Shown: piece by piece, positions 46,501 through 53,775 of the stretch
How positions within the stretch are numbered: position 1 is the stretch's first letter
Layout: the number at the start of each line of letters is the position of its first letter
Source of the DNA: Methylomicrobium sp051061015
GTDB lineage: Bacteria; Pseudomonadota; Gammaproteobacteria; Methylococcales; Methylomonadaceae
NCBI GenBank assembly: GCA_051061015.1
Contig: JBPFEG010000056.1
Coordinates: 1 to 64,000, forward strand
Direction: 5' to 3'
Length of the DNA: 64,000 nt
The notes under the pieces: generated by a model
Told to the model about the DNA's origin: nothing
Database searches by the model: none
Seen by the model: the letters and a program-made list of their open reading frames with translations, nothing else
Translations under genes and position numbers: made by a program

Positions 46501-46699
46501 GCTGCTGGGACTGTTGCCGATGGCTGTATCGACAGGCATCGGGAGCGAAACCCAGCAACCTTTCGCCATTGTGATCGTCGGCGGGATGTTTACCACCTTT
46601 TTCGTAGCGATGTTTGTGTTGCCGGTCATTTATTCCTATATCACTCCGAAACGGCTGATTACACCTGAGGAAGCCGATGAAATTCAGGACGCATTATGA
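43595..46699 (+). CDS. CzcA-type heavy-metal RND efflux pump
   Basis: The 1034-residue antiporter exports divalent metal ions through the adaptor and outer-membrane factor encoded on either side. TM4 has the divalent-type signature DFGIILDGAVVLVE near residue 395, with the essential Asp residues. This is the Co/Zn/Cd or Co/Ni class; the exact metal cannot be told. TM10 reads GFIALLGQVSLMGLLVLS and TM11 RLRPVLMASLLALLG. It starts 9 nt after the adaptor and overlaps the outer-membrane factor gene by 4 nt. Confidence 0.94.
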   Translation: MLKLLIELCVHRRMAAIAITTVIALFGVHAYLQTPIEAYPDVTNTQVTVISLMPGYAPEEVERQVTVPLERVLNGTPQMLQMRSQSLFGLSLITITFDDDADSFHSRTVISQRIAGAELPDGVTPVLAPDYTPLGEIYKFMVISDRHSLYELRSEMEWNISRVLKQVPGVADVLTFGGFYKEFYVEIDPVRLESFDLTLEDVNQAITQSNRNVGAGYLRHGDQQIVVRGVGFLSKPDEIRNIVLKSVGGTPVTVGDVARLVQAYTPRQGTVGLNDQKEAVEGIVLLRRGENPSLVLEAVHKKVEELNQRILPKGMKIEPFLDRTELVHNTLHTVYDNLLHGFLLVVGVVWLFLRSIRGSLIVAVVIPLSLLVAFAGLYQLGLPANLISMGAIDFGIILDGAVVLVEHVIHQATHQKPRTHRDMVKLIVEAAVDVAKPTFFAMLIIIAALIPVFTLERVEGRIFRPLALTYSFALVGGLIFALTLVPALCAALIHPKHAMIEEPRFLARIRNGYRRMLASAIERRVMTLAAAAILLISGALAAGQLGTEFLPELDEGDVHVFVEMPASIALGKGQDILLDMRQKLMAFPEVKGILSQQGRSEDGTDNEGVNMSETFVHLKPRDEWPAGWHKDRLVDAMRESLLAIPGVRFNFSQPIKDNVEEAVSGVRGKVVLKIYGDDLEKMRATLEAAKAMLKNEPGVIDLDLYRESQVPQLQLRLDRPALARQGITIDAAQDAIETSLAGKVVTDLWQGERPVPVRVILPAGERSNMEQIGNLMLPTPAGARIPIREVADLHIERGRTSIEREANRRFLALKFNVEGRDLGTVVHDAMAIVEAKVKVPEGHFLVWGGEFENQQRAMGRLAVIIPIAVLIVLGLLYSALQSARSAIAILLSVPFAMTGGVFVLLISGIALSVSATIGFIALLGQVSLMGLLVLSATEQNRRNGQDLSDAILNGATDRLRPVLMASLLALLGLLPMAVSTGIGSETQQPFAIVIVGGMFTTFFVAMFVLPVIYSYITPKRLITPEEADEIQDAL

Positions 46700-48009
46700 G
46701 ACTGTTAGCACCTTCCACAATTCATCGGCCCTCGCCTGCCCCTTTGGCGGTACTGGGTTTATTGCTGTTAAATTTGCTTGTCGAGCCAGCGCTGGCGTCT
46801 ACCGAAACCGAGCCTGTCTCGGTGACGATCGGCAACTTGCTCAAAATCGTGCGCGAAAAAAGTCCGCGTTTTGCTGTGATACTGCAACGCATCGAAACAG
46901 CCCGAGCCGAAGTCGCCGCCGCCGGCGTTCTGCCCAATCCGACTATCAGTTACGGCCGTTATGATTTTGTCGGGGGCGGCGCAAACCACATGTTCGATGG
47001 CAATGCGCAGGAACAGGTCACGCTGGAAGTGCCGGTGCTGATTGCGGGGCAACGCGGCGCCCGCATCGAAGCCGCGGAAAAAGGCGTCTCCGCAGCCGAA
47101 GCGGATGTCGAGGCCGAATATGCGGGTTTGATTCACGAAACGCGGCGGTTATTCGTAAAAATGTTGGCAGGGCAGAAAAGAATCGCCATTCTTGAAGAAA
47201 CCGCGCGCGACATGCAACATTTAGCGGCAATCGTTGCCGGCCGCAAGGAAGCGGGCAATGCCAGCGCTTATGATGAACTGCGTATCGGTGTCGAAGCCAG
47301 CGGCATCGAAACCCGGCTGGAAACCGCGCGCAACGATCTGGCCGAAACCGTGGGTGATTTGGGCGTGCTCTTGGGTATGCCTGGCTGGAAACCGGCAGCA
47401 GTAGGTAAATTAGCGGTTTTGGGTGTGCCGGCCGATGCGCAGAAATTGCTGTCTGAAGCGGAGGTTTCGAACCCTGACATTATAGTGGCGCAGCGGAACG
47501 AATCGGCTGCGGATGCCAGTTTAGAAAAAGCGCGCCGCGAACGCTGGCCGGCCGTTGCCGTTCAAGTGGGTACGGTTTATACAGACAGCCCCTATAGCAA
47601 CACAACTTTCGGCGGCGTTTCCGTGGAGGTGCCGATATTCGACCGCAACCAGGGCGGAATGGCACGAGCCGAAGCCGCAAAACATGCAGCCCTGCTGGAA
47701 CATGATTTTGCGACCTCCCGCACCCGCGTTGCCATTGAGCGCGCGGTGAATCTGCTCATGCGCAGACAGGAAACCCGACTCAAATTCGAAAAAGACGTGC
47801 TGTCAAAGCTGAACACTCTTAAATCCATGGGAGAGTCCGCTTACCGCTTCGGCAAGGGAACCATTCTGGAACTGCTGGATTCTTATCGGTCCCGGACCGA
47901 AATGCGCTTGACCGAAGTAGATTTAATACAAGCTGAAGCAGAAGCGGAACTGGATGCGCTGAGAGCCTCCGGGCAATTGTTAAGTTACCTGAATACAGAG
48001 CCCGATTGA
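46696..48009 (+). CDS. TolC-family outer-membrane efflux protein (CzcC-like)
   Basis: The 437-residue protein is the outer-membrane channel of the second pump. It has a signal peptide (LAVLGLLLLNLLVEPALAS) without lipobox, and two TolC repeats, the first starting near TVTIGNLLKIVREKSPRF in style and the second near SEAEVSNPDIIVAQRN. Long Ala/Glu-rich coiled-coil segments lie between. It overlaps the pump gene by 4 nt. Unlike the first operon, the channel gene comes after the pump here. Confidence 0.9.
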   Translation: MRLLAPSTIHRPSPAPLAVLGLLLLNLLVEPALASTETEPVSVTIGNLLKIVREKSPRFAVILQRIETARAEVAAAGVLPNPTISYGRYDFVGGGANHMFDGNAQEQVTLEVPVLIAGQRGARIEAAEKGVSAAEADVEAEYAGLIHETRRLFVKMLAGQKRIAILEETARDMQHLAAIVAGRKEAGNASAYDELRIGVEASGIETRLETARNDLAETVGDLGVLLGMPGWKPAAVGKLAVLGVPADAQKLLSEAEVSNPDIIVAQRNESAADASLEKARRERWPAVAVQVGTVYTDSPYSNTTFGGVSVEVPIFDRNQGGMARAEAAKHAALLEHDFATSRTRVAIERAVNLLMRRQETRLKFEKDVLSKLNTLKSMGESAYRFGKGTILELLDSYRSRTEMRLTEVDLIQAEAEAELDALRASGQLLSYLNTEPD

Positions 48010-48063
48010 TCGTTTGAGGAGATAAGGCCGATCATAAAGAAAAGCGTAAGGCTTATCGTTTTT

Positions 48064-48756
48064 GTGCTAATTCTGCTTTTGATTGGATGGCCGCAGATGG
48101 CCTTTCCGAAGGGAAAGGCGCGCGAAAAAGCTCCGAAACGGATCAAAGTCAATCCGGCCACTGAGGAATCGGGCGGTTTGACGTTCACTCATGAGTTCAA
48201 TATTTATCGCGACGCGACCTATGCCAATATCGTTATCGATTATGCGACTCGTGACGGCTGGGTCGTCGGTATGCAGCTGCTCAATGTTCCTGTTGCAGGA
48301 AATGGCGCCCAAACCTTTCAAAATGACGGGTACTTGATGCTGTCCAAGACCTTCAATATCAACGACACTTGGTCGCTGGCGGTGGGATCACAAAACGGCA
48401 GCGTGCTGACCCATGCTCCTACGCGAAGATGGCATAATTTTACCTTTCTCGACAATCAGGTTATTCCGGACGAACGGCTGAATTTTCATCTGGGCGTTTT
48501 CTACGTGAATGAAGCGCTGGCGACGATTCACCAGCCTTATGGAGCGATGGCAGGTGTTGAAATTCGTATGATTCCCAAAGTACTGCATTTGCAGGCTGAT
48601 TATTTCTCGGGTACCTCCAATATTTCCGGCAATATCGTAAATCTTTTTTACTACCCCGTCACAAACTGGCAAACTTATATTGGCGTAATCATTCCTGCCC
48701 CCCATACAGGAGGTGAATTTGCCGGCAATGTGGGCTTTGCGTATAACTGGCGCTAA
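48064..48756 (+). CDS. Putative outer-membrane beta-barrel protein of unknown function
   Basis: The 230-residue frame after the second efflux operon has alternating polar/aromatic strands (NIVIDYATRDGWVVGMQLLN, SLAVGSQNGSV) and ends in an aromatic residue followed by Arg (FAYNWR), which suggests an outer-membrane barrel. The first standard start is GTG at 48064. The signal peptide looks better if the frame begins at the ATC/ATA codons near 48031-48036, giving KKSVRLIVFVLILLLIG; GAGGAG lies just upstream at 48016. It follows the channel gene by about 25-55 nt and probably belongs to the operon. Confidence 0.7.
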   Translation: MLILLLIGWPQMAFPKGKAREKAPKRIKVNPATEESGGLTFTHEFNIYRDATYANIVIDYATRDGWVVGMQLLNVPVAGNGAQTFQNDGYLMLSKTFNINDTWSLAVGSQNGSVLTHAPTRRWHNFTFLDNQVIPDERLNFHLGVFYVNEALATIHQPYGAMAGVEIRMIPKVLHLQADYFSGTSNISGNIVNLFYYPVTNWQTYIGVIIPAPHTGGEFAGNVGFAYNWR

Positions 48757-49408
48757 TATCGCAGATTATTGCTTCATTTTGATCAGTCGAAAGTTTTCTT
48801 TCCCTATCGGGGGAATTTTGCGAACGAGATTTAGAATTTTGACTGCGCTTAACGAAGACCCAGAATACTGTGCTATCTCCTCTGATCTCTGTCAGAGTTT
48901 TTGTGCAATCAAGCCGTCTAAAAGATACGGAAAATGTGCCTCGCCCTCCTTCTCCCTCATCGCAGACAAAATAAATAACTGTCGAAAATCGCTCTCTGTT
49001 AGATGCCGTACCGACAATTTTGCCTTTAAGTCTATGCTTCACAAATATACCCAATCTTATACGGAATAGCCTGATTTTCTGCTCAACAGATTACTCCTTA
49101 TTGGCATGGCTGGTTTTAAATCCGATAGCAGGGGCCGTGACAGCCGATGGGCTTGGTTCTCCCCGTTATTCCTCAGGATCAAATCGAAATGATCGGTCTG
49201 GCTTCGGCGCTCGCTTTTATTTTAGACGGGCAACCATTTAAAAAAATGAGGCCGGGATAAACAGCTTTGTTTTAAGTTTTATCGTTTAGTCAGGGAATTT
49301 AGGTGAACTCTCGTCAATGCTTTTGGGTAATCGTCGGTGGCGGCAGTCTTCTTGTTCAATTATTTTTTTGCTGCCGACTGTTAATGGACTTTTACAGGAG
49401 AAATAGCA
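48757..49408. other. 652-nt intergenic region
   Basis: No gene is recognised. Frames at 48713-49069 and 49020-49241 (plus) have no family signature, no Shine-Dalgarno and poor composition. A short stem TTCCC/GGGAA followed by TTTT (48800-48819) may be a weak terminator for the preceding gene. The 150 nt before 49409 should hold the promoter of the small membrane protein. Confidence 0.45.
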
Positions 49409-49558
49409 ATGCTTGAAACTATAGCGATTATCTTAATCATTCTTTGGTTGGTGGGCTTGGTGTCTTCCTATACGATGGGAGGATTTATCCATGTGCTTTT
49501 GGTTATCGCGGTGGTGATGATCATACTTCGCGTAATTCAAGGCCGAAGACCGATTTAA
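49409..49558 (+). CDS. Small membrane protein, lmo0937/DUF5670 family
   Basis: A 49-residue protein, MLETIAIILIILWLVGLVSS at the start, then a Gly-rich turn and a second hydrophobic helix (FIHVLLVIAVVMIILRVIQG) ending in a basic tail. Two short membrane helices with this spacing are the pattern of the lmo0937 family, whose function is unknown; members are often stress-linked. AGGAG lies 8 nt before the ATG. It stands alone between the efflux region and a convergent gene. Confidence 0.83.
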   Translation: MLETIAIILIILWLVGLVSSYTMGGFIHVLLVIAVVMIILRVIQGRRPI

Positions 49559-49573
49559 CAAACTCGACCCCAT

Positions 49574-49605
49574 CCATACGGTGTGACAGACTGTCCACCG
49601 TATGG
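49574..49605. repeat. Long near-perfect palindrome
   Basis: Arms CCATACGGTGTGACAG and CTGTCCACCGTATGG pair over 15 bp with one bulged T and a one-base centre. It lies between convergent genes. No T-run follows on either strand, so it is not a standard terminator; a cruciform or a REP-like or rho-linked hairpin is possible. Confidence 0.65.
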
Positions 49606-49660
49606 ACTCCGCATTCGTCAATACGGACTCAACTCAGCTGAATTTCAAAGAGTTAGCGCA

Positions 49661-50887
49661 TCAAGCACGAAGCGATTTCCATATTTCCCCCAACTTTTCA
49701 GCCGTAATAGCCAATTCATCCCGCGTATTCAGCATATCCGGACAAAAACGTAATAACCCTTCTCGGGCATCACCAACAATCCCTGCGGCCTCAAGCCTTT
49801 CTGCGATGACCGGAGCGCGGGGATGGGGGATCGAAATAAAAGCGCCCCGCTCTTCTGTCCGGCCTAGGAAGGGAATGTTGTAACGCTTCAGATATTCTTC
49901 AAATTCAAGCTGCTGTTTTAGCGAATAGCGCCGTAAACGTTCAATGCCTAGAGTCAGAGTCAATGTGAGTCCGGCTCTGGCTTGATAAAAAGGCAAAATA
50001 GCCGGTGTGGATTCCAGGAAGCGATTTCCGCCAGACGCTAATTCAGGCGATGGGGGTCGTTCAAAAGCGAAAGGATCAGGCTCCGCGAACCAGCCGGTAT
50101 CGAGCGTTTCCAGCGAGCCGTCCAAATGGCGTGGATGCAGATAAAGCCAGCTGGCGCCGGGGCCGCCGCGCAAATATTTGTAGCTTCCGCCGATCGCAAA
50201 ATCGATGTCCAGTTCGGCAACATCGACCGGGACGGCGCCGACCGCATGGTAGAGATCGAGCATCACCTTTGCGCCCCGCCGATGGGCTTCATCGACCAAG
50301 AACGGCCACTCCGTTAATAGCTGTCCGGTGGTAAACATCACCATCGAAACCACGATCAGATCGGCTCCTGCACGAATCGGGCCCAGAAAGTCTTCGATTC
50401 GATATAGCCTGCCGCTTTTAGGGGAAACGCGAGCTAAATCAATGCGGCCGCGCCGGGCATAGCTCTTCAGTATGTGATCGATTGAATTGAACTCGTCCGC
50501 ACTGGTAAGGACCCGAATCGGCCGATCGTAGCAATTGAGTATACTCCGTAAGCCCTGACCGGCGCTGGCCCGAGGCACTATACAATCGGAGTACGAGGCG
50601 CGGATCAACACTGCGACCCGTTGACGGAAAGTCGCCATTTCCTGAAGCCATAATTCCCAGGCGTTTTCCCGAAGCATATACCAGTGCCCGAGCCCTTCCA
50701 TCACGTCCCTTTCGGTCTGATCCGGCGCGCGGCCGAGCGAATGATTCGCGAGATAAATCACGCCCCGAGAATGGTGCAACGCGCGAGAAAACAAAGGCCG
50801 AAGATGGAGACCGATCAGCCGTTCGTCCAACTCCTTCGAACCGAACGCCAGGATACGCTCTTCAAGCGAATCGGAATGTTCGTGCAT
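49661..50887 (-). CDS. Kynureninase-like PLP-dependent enzyme
   Basis: The 408-residue protein is a fold type I, class V PLP enzyme. The pattern ANHSLGRAP near residue 45, the cofactor Asp/His in MLDLYHAVGAVPVDV and the Schiff-base Lys in FAIGGSYKYLRGGPGASW are those of the kynureninase group. Kynureninase splits kynurenine to anthranilate and alanine, but no other kynurenine-pathway gene is near, so another substrate is possible. The ATG at 50887 is preferred over one 19 codons upstream because the extra residues look like a spurious hydrophobic leader on a cytosolic enzyme. Confidence 0.82.
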   Translation of the reverse strand: MHEHSDSLEERILAFGSKELDERLIGLHLRPLFSRALHHSRGVIYLANHSLGRAPDQTERDVMEGLGHWYMLRENAWELWLQEMATFRQRVAVLIRASYSDCIVPRASAGQGLRSILNCYDRPIRVLTSADEFNSIDHILKSYARRGRIDLARVSPKSGRLYRIEDFLGPIRAGADLIVVSMVMFTTGQLLTEWPFLVDEAHRRGAKVMLDLYHAVGAVPVDVAELDIDFAIGGSYKYLRGGPGASWLYLHPRHLDGSLETLDTGWFAEPDPFAFERPPSPELASGGNRFLESTPAILPFYQARAGLTLTLTLGIERLRRYSLKQQLEFEEYLKRYNIPFLGRTEERGAFISIPHPRAPVIAERLEAAGIVGDAREGLLRFCPDMLNTRDELAITAEKLGEIWKSLRA

Positions 50888-51092
50888 CGGATTCCTTGCG
50901 AAAATCGATTGACTGCAAAAAAGGATCAGCAAATTCAACTGCATAAAAAACTCTGTTGCAGCCGAACAAAATCATTGCATTAGACTCGCCTTCCGTCCGA
51001 ACGATTCGTTTTTTTTCGGCGTTAAGCGATTCGCAGCAAACCGTACTTTGGTTTATTATTGAGCAGGATCATTAAAAACACGAACTTGTGCT

Positions 51093-51602
51093 TTGAAATA
51101 TCAACTTAATTCGCATCAAACCGCACTTTTTTCCAAGCTGGCGCTTGCAGCGATTTTCGCCGTGCTGGCCGCCTGCTCGAGTGCGCCGAAAATTGCACCG
51201 GAACAACCGCCGGCTGTGCGGATGAATCTGCCGCCGGTCACCTCGTATGCATTGAGTCTGGTCGGCACGCCCTACCGTTATGGATCGGCATCAAAGGATG
51301 AGGGCTTCGATTGCAGCGGTTTTGTACGCCATGTGTATCAACGGCATGGCATACGGTTACCGCGCACGGTCAGGGAGATGGCAGGGGCGTTACCCCGTGC
51401 CGATCATTTACGCTCGGGCGATCTGGTATTTTTTAATACCGGCAGAGGCGCATTTTCGCATGTCGGCCTGTTCGTCAGCGGCGATCAATTCGTGCACGCA
51501 TCGAGCAACCGGACCGGCAAGGTGCTGGTTTCGAGTCTGAACAATCCTTACTGGCGGAAGCATTTCACCGGCATTCGCAGACCCTTTTCGCGTTTGCACT
51601 GA
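51093..51602 (+). CDS. NlpC/P60 (C40) peptidase lipoprotein
   Basis: The 169-residue protein has a lipoprotein signal (lipobox LAAC, LAAIFAVLAACSS) and a C-terminal NlpC/P60 domain. It has the catalytic Cys in DEGFDCSGFVRHVY, the His in FSHVGLFV and the third polar residue in FVHASSN. Such enzymes cut peptide cross-links or stems in peptidoglycan; E. coli MepS is an example. The only start in frame before the signal is a TTG at 51093. It stands alone, convergent with the PhnD-like gene. Confidence 0.88.
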   Translation: MKYQLNSHQTALFSKLALAAIFAVLAACSSAPKIAPEQPPAVRMNLPPVTSYALSLVGTPYRYGSASKDEGFDCSGFVRHVYQRHGIRLPRTVREMAGALPRADHLRSGDLVFFNTGRGAFSHVGLFVSGDQFVHASSNRTGKVLVSSLNNPYWRKHFTGIRRPFSRLH

Positions 51603-51611
51603 AAAGGCTTT

Positions 51612-51641
51612 TTTCGAAAGGCCGAAGCCAGCCTTTCGAAA
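51612..51641. repeat. Inverted repeat between convergent genes
   Basis: A perfect 11-bp stem TTTCGAAAGGC/GCCTTTCGAAA with an 8-nt loop lies 10 nt after the peptidase stop. T-runs lie upstream rather than downstream of the hairpin on the plus strand, so it is not a textbook terminator. Its place between converging genes still suggests a role in 3'-end formation. Confidence 0.6.
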
Positions 51642-51667
51642 TGGGCGGAGGGTACGGACGGATCAGA

Positions 51668-52414
51668 TCAAATGGTTAGCGTATCCATCAGATCGATCAT
51701 GAATTCCATTTCTTCGTCATCGACCTTTTCCCAGGCCTTGAAACCCAGGCTTTCCAGTACGCCGCGGCCTTTCTCATCTGCGGTCATACCGATCAAACAC
51801 TGCTGAAACTGTTCGCGTTTGTCGAGCAATCCCGGCCCGATCATCAGGGAATGATGGATGACGCTGATCTGGCTGCGCACGAGGATTTTCAACTGTTTTT
51901 TGATCATCTCGGACAGGCCGTCAAAGGCTTCGGCCAAAAATATCCCCACGTCGGCTTCGCCGCGCAACAAATGTTTGGCGACCTGCACATACGTGTCACA
52001 GGGCAGGCTTTGTATATTGCTCGCATCCAGATCGCCCGGTTCGAGCATGATCATCCCCATCATTTTGACATCCGGATCGTCCGTAAACGCCAGCTTGACC
52101 CCCGGCGTCAAATCCGCCACATCACCGACAGGATTGGCCACGCCGACTGCAATAATGGCCTCGTCGGATATACCGACCGGCTTGACCAGCGGCAGAAAGC
52201 CTTTTTCCCTGACCAACATGGCGGCATCGTATGGATTTGCATAGATCAGATTGACCTTATCCTGCCGGATCGCCTCGCGCTGTGCGTTGAAATCGTTGTA
52301 CATTTCCAGATGAATCGGTACGCCGGTTTGCTTTTGCAACCAAGTGTTGAAAATATACCAGCCGGACAGATGGTCAGGCGTAAAATCGGGACTGACGGTA
52401 AACAGAAAGGACAT
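51668..52414 (-). CDS. PhnD-like periplasmic-binding-fold protein without signal peptide
   Basis: The 248-residue protein resembles substrate-binding proteins of phosphate/phosphite/phosphonate ABC transporters (SPDFTPDHLSGWYIFNTWLQKQ, NLIYANPYDAAMLVREKGF, GEADVGIFLAEAFDGL). It starts directly with the first strand (MSFLFTVSPDF) and has no export signal, so it should remain in the cytoplasm. No permease or ATPase gene is near. It begins 12 nt after the PAS-domain gene on the same strand, with AGGAAA before the ATG. A sensory or effector role with the PAS protein is inferred, not shown. Confidence 0.78.
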   Translation of the reverse strand: MSFLFTVSPDFTPDHLSGWYIFNTWLQKQTGVPIHLEMYNDFNAQREAIRQDKVNLIYANPYDAAMLVREKGFLPLVKPVGISDEAIIAVGVANPVGDVADLTPGVKLAFTDDPDVKMMGMIMLEPGDLDASNIQSLPCDTYVQVAKHLLRGEADVGIFLAEAFDGLSEMIKKQLKILVRSQISVIHHSLMIGPGLLDKREQFQQCLIGMTADEKGRGVLESLGFKAWEKVDDEEMEFMIDLMDTLTI

Positions 52415-52426
52415 GGGATTTCCTGA

Positions 52427-52915
52427 TCAAAATAAAGTCGGATAAAGCTTGCGGCACTCTTCCACGTGGGTACGGGAAGGTTTCCGGCGCACCGAGGTAT
52501 AACCGACGACCACGCCTTTGCGGATATTCGGAACCACAGTCGCCTTCACCCAATAATAGCCGCCATCTTTACGCAGGTTTTTAACGAAGCCCTGCCATTT
52601 TTCACCCTTTTTGACCGTATCCCATAAATCCTTAAAGGCAGCGGAAGGCATATCGGGATGCCGCAATATCGAATGCGGCGCACCGATCAATTCCGCTTCA
52701 GTATATCCGGACATCTCGACGAATGCCTGATTGACATGCGTGATGACTCCAGTAGGATCAGTGGTCGATACGATCAGCTTGCCGTCCGGATAAGGGGTTT
52801 CGATCTCGGTATAAAACACTTTACGCTGCATGCCGCCGTACAGGTTCAGCACGGCTTCACGGAATTCGCCGACAACATCTTGCGGATTCATATCATTGAT
52901 CATATTGTCTCCCAA
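52427..52915 (-). CDS. Single PAS-domain sensor protein (Aer-like PAS)
   Basis: The 162-residue protein has a short N-terminal helix and one PAS domain (about residues 45-150). It shows ITHVNQAFVEMSGYTEAELIG, HSILRHPDMPSAAFKDLW and LRKDGGYYWVKATVVPN, the pattern of FAD-binding redox-sensing PAS domains in Aer. There is no kinase, cyclase or methyl-accepting domain, so its signal must pass to another protein. The PhnD-like gene follows 12 nt later. The start may be the ATG at 52915 or the one four codons later. A leader of about 110-130 nt with several short stems lies upstream. Confidence 0.82.
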   Translation of the reverse strand: MGDNMINDMNPQDVVGEFREAVLNLYGGMQRKVFYTEIETPYPDGKLIVSTTDPTGVITHVNQAFVEMSGYTEAELIGAPHSILRHPDMPSAAFKDLWDTVKKGEKWQGFVKNLRKDGGYYWVKATVVPNIRKGVVVGYTSVRRKPSRTHVEECRKLYPTLF

Positions 52916-53224
52916 CTATGACTCTCATTTGATAAAATGGCGAAAGAACCGCCGTGCCTCCCTAACTGTGGTCCAGCGGATCGGCATCCGATGCTTTGAC
53001 TGCTCGCAACTGCCGGCTACGCGGGAACCGAATTGAATCCGATATTAACTATATCGCTAACAGTGTTATTGACACCCAAGTATAGCAGCCGATTAAAAAT
53101 TATTTGGTGCGAAATCAATTTTTCATAAGGCACTGCTTATGTGTCATCCGCATAACGGCCGGCTTGACATTGGCGGCGAACTCGACTAATTTCGGCAAAC
53201 TTACCGCAAAACAGGGTCCAGAAC
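52916..53224. other. 309-nt divergent regulatory region between PAS gene and small secreted protein gene
   Basis: On the minus strand, toward the PAS gene, the stretch from about 53030 to 52925 has several short stems: ATCGG-ATG-CCGAT, GCAT/ATGC and GGCG-GTTCTTT-CGCC, the last followed by ATTTT. I cannot assign it to a known riboswitch. On the plus strand TTGACA (53164-53169), a 17-nt spacer and TAATTT (53187-53192) may be the promoter of the gene at 53225. A CGATAT/ATATCG inverted repeat lies near 53040-53055. Confidence 0.45.
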
Positions 53225-53653
53225 ATGACGAAGCTTATCTATGGCGCCATTCTTGCTATATCCGTAGCGATCAGCCCGCCCCTGCGCGCCGATGAAACTA
53301 CGCGACAAACCTATTCTCCACCCGTAACGGGCCAATCCCCTACACCCTATTATGTCCTTCCCGCTTACTATCCGCCGCAAACGCCAACTTACAGGCTGCG
53401 TCCTTTCAAGGCAGACCCTGCCTTTACGCTACTGGATATCCTGATTTACAGGCCGATCGGATTGGCGGCGACCATTGCCGGTCTAGGGCTATTTGTAGGG
53501 ATATCGCCATTAACCGCGCTGGCGTCCATACCCAGGCCACATGATGCGTTCCCGCAAGCGTTTGATATCCTTGTCAATACCCCGGGCGCCTATACCTTTA
53601 TCAGACCGTTGGGCGACAGAACGATCCCTTATCAATACTGGCAGCAGTACTGA
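53225..53653 (+). CDS. Small exported protein of unknown function
   Basis: The 142-residue protein has a signal peptide (LIYGAILAISVAISPPLRAD), then a Pro/Tyr/Thr-rich stretch (TPYYVLPAYYPPQTPTY), one hydrophobic segment in the middle (about residues 78-103, PIGLAATIAGLGLFVG) and a short C-terminal part. I do not recognise a family with certainty. It lies alone between the PAS gene, which diverges, and miaA, and is closed by a small terminator. Confidence 0.65.
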   Translation: MTKLIYGAILAISVAISPPLRADETTRQTYSPPVTGQSPTPYYVLPAYYPPQTPTYRLRPFKADPAFTLLDILIYRPIGLAATIAGLGLFVGISPLTALASIPRPHDAFPQAFDILVNTPGAYTFIRPLGDRTIPYQYWQQY

Positions 53654-53654
53654 T

Positions 53655-53673
53655 GCCAAAGCTTTTGGCTTTT
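53655..53673 (+). terminator. Short intrinsic terminator
   Basis: GCCAAA-GCT-TTTGGC followed by TTTT lies 2 nt after the stop codon of the small exported protein gene. The stem is only 6 bp. Confidence 0.55.
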
Positions 53674-53692
53674 CAACAAAATCGATCATCTT

Positions 53693-53725
53693 CCGCACAG
53701 CCGGTAATGTTTTACCGCTGTGCGG
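53693..53725. repeat. Inverted repeat upstream of miaA
   Basis: Arms CCGCACAGCCGGTAA and TTACCGCTGTGCGG pair over 14 bp with one bulged C and a 4-nt loop. No T-run follows. It may be a second 3'-end hairpin for the gene before it or a structure in the miaA leader. Confidence 0.6.
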
Positions 53726-53775
53726 GTTAAACGCCCGAACGATTCTCCCGCCCCTCTCCGATTCGCCAGTCCCGC

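Noticed and set aside
48713..49069. 118-codon frame after the beta-barrel gene
   Set aside because: It overlaps the end of that gene in another frame, has no family signature and no ribosome-binding site.
52916..53040. Cyclic-di-GMP (GEMM) riboswitch before the PAS gene
   Set aside because: A short AAAGC-type segment recalled the motif, but the conserved GGGCAAACC and GGGACGCAAAGCC parts are not both present.
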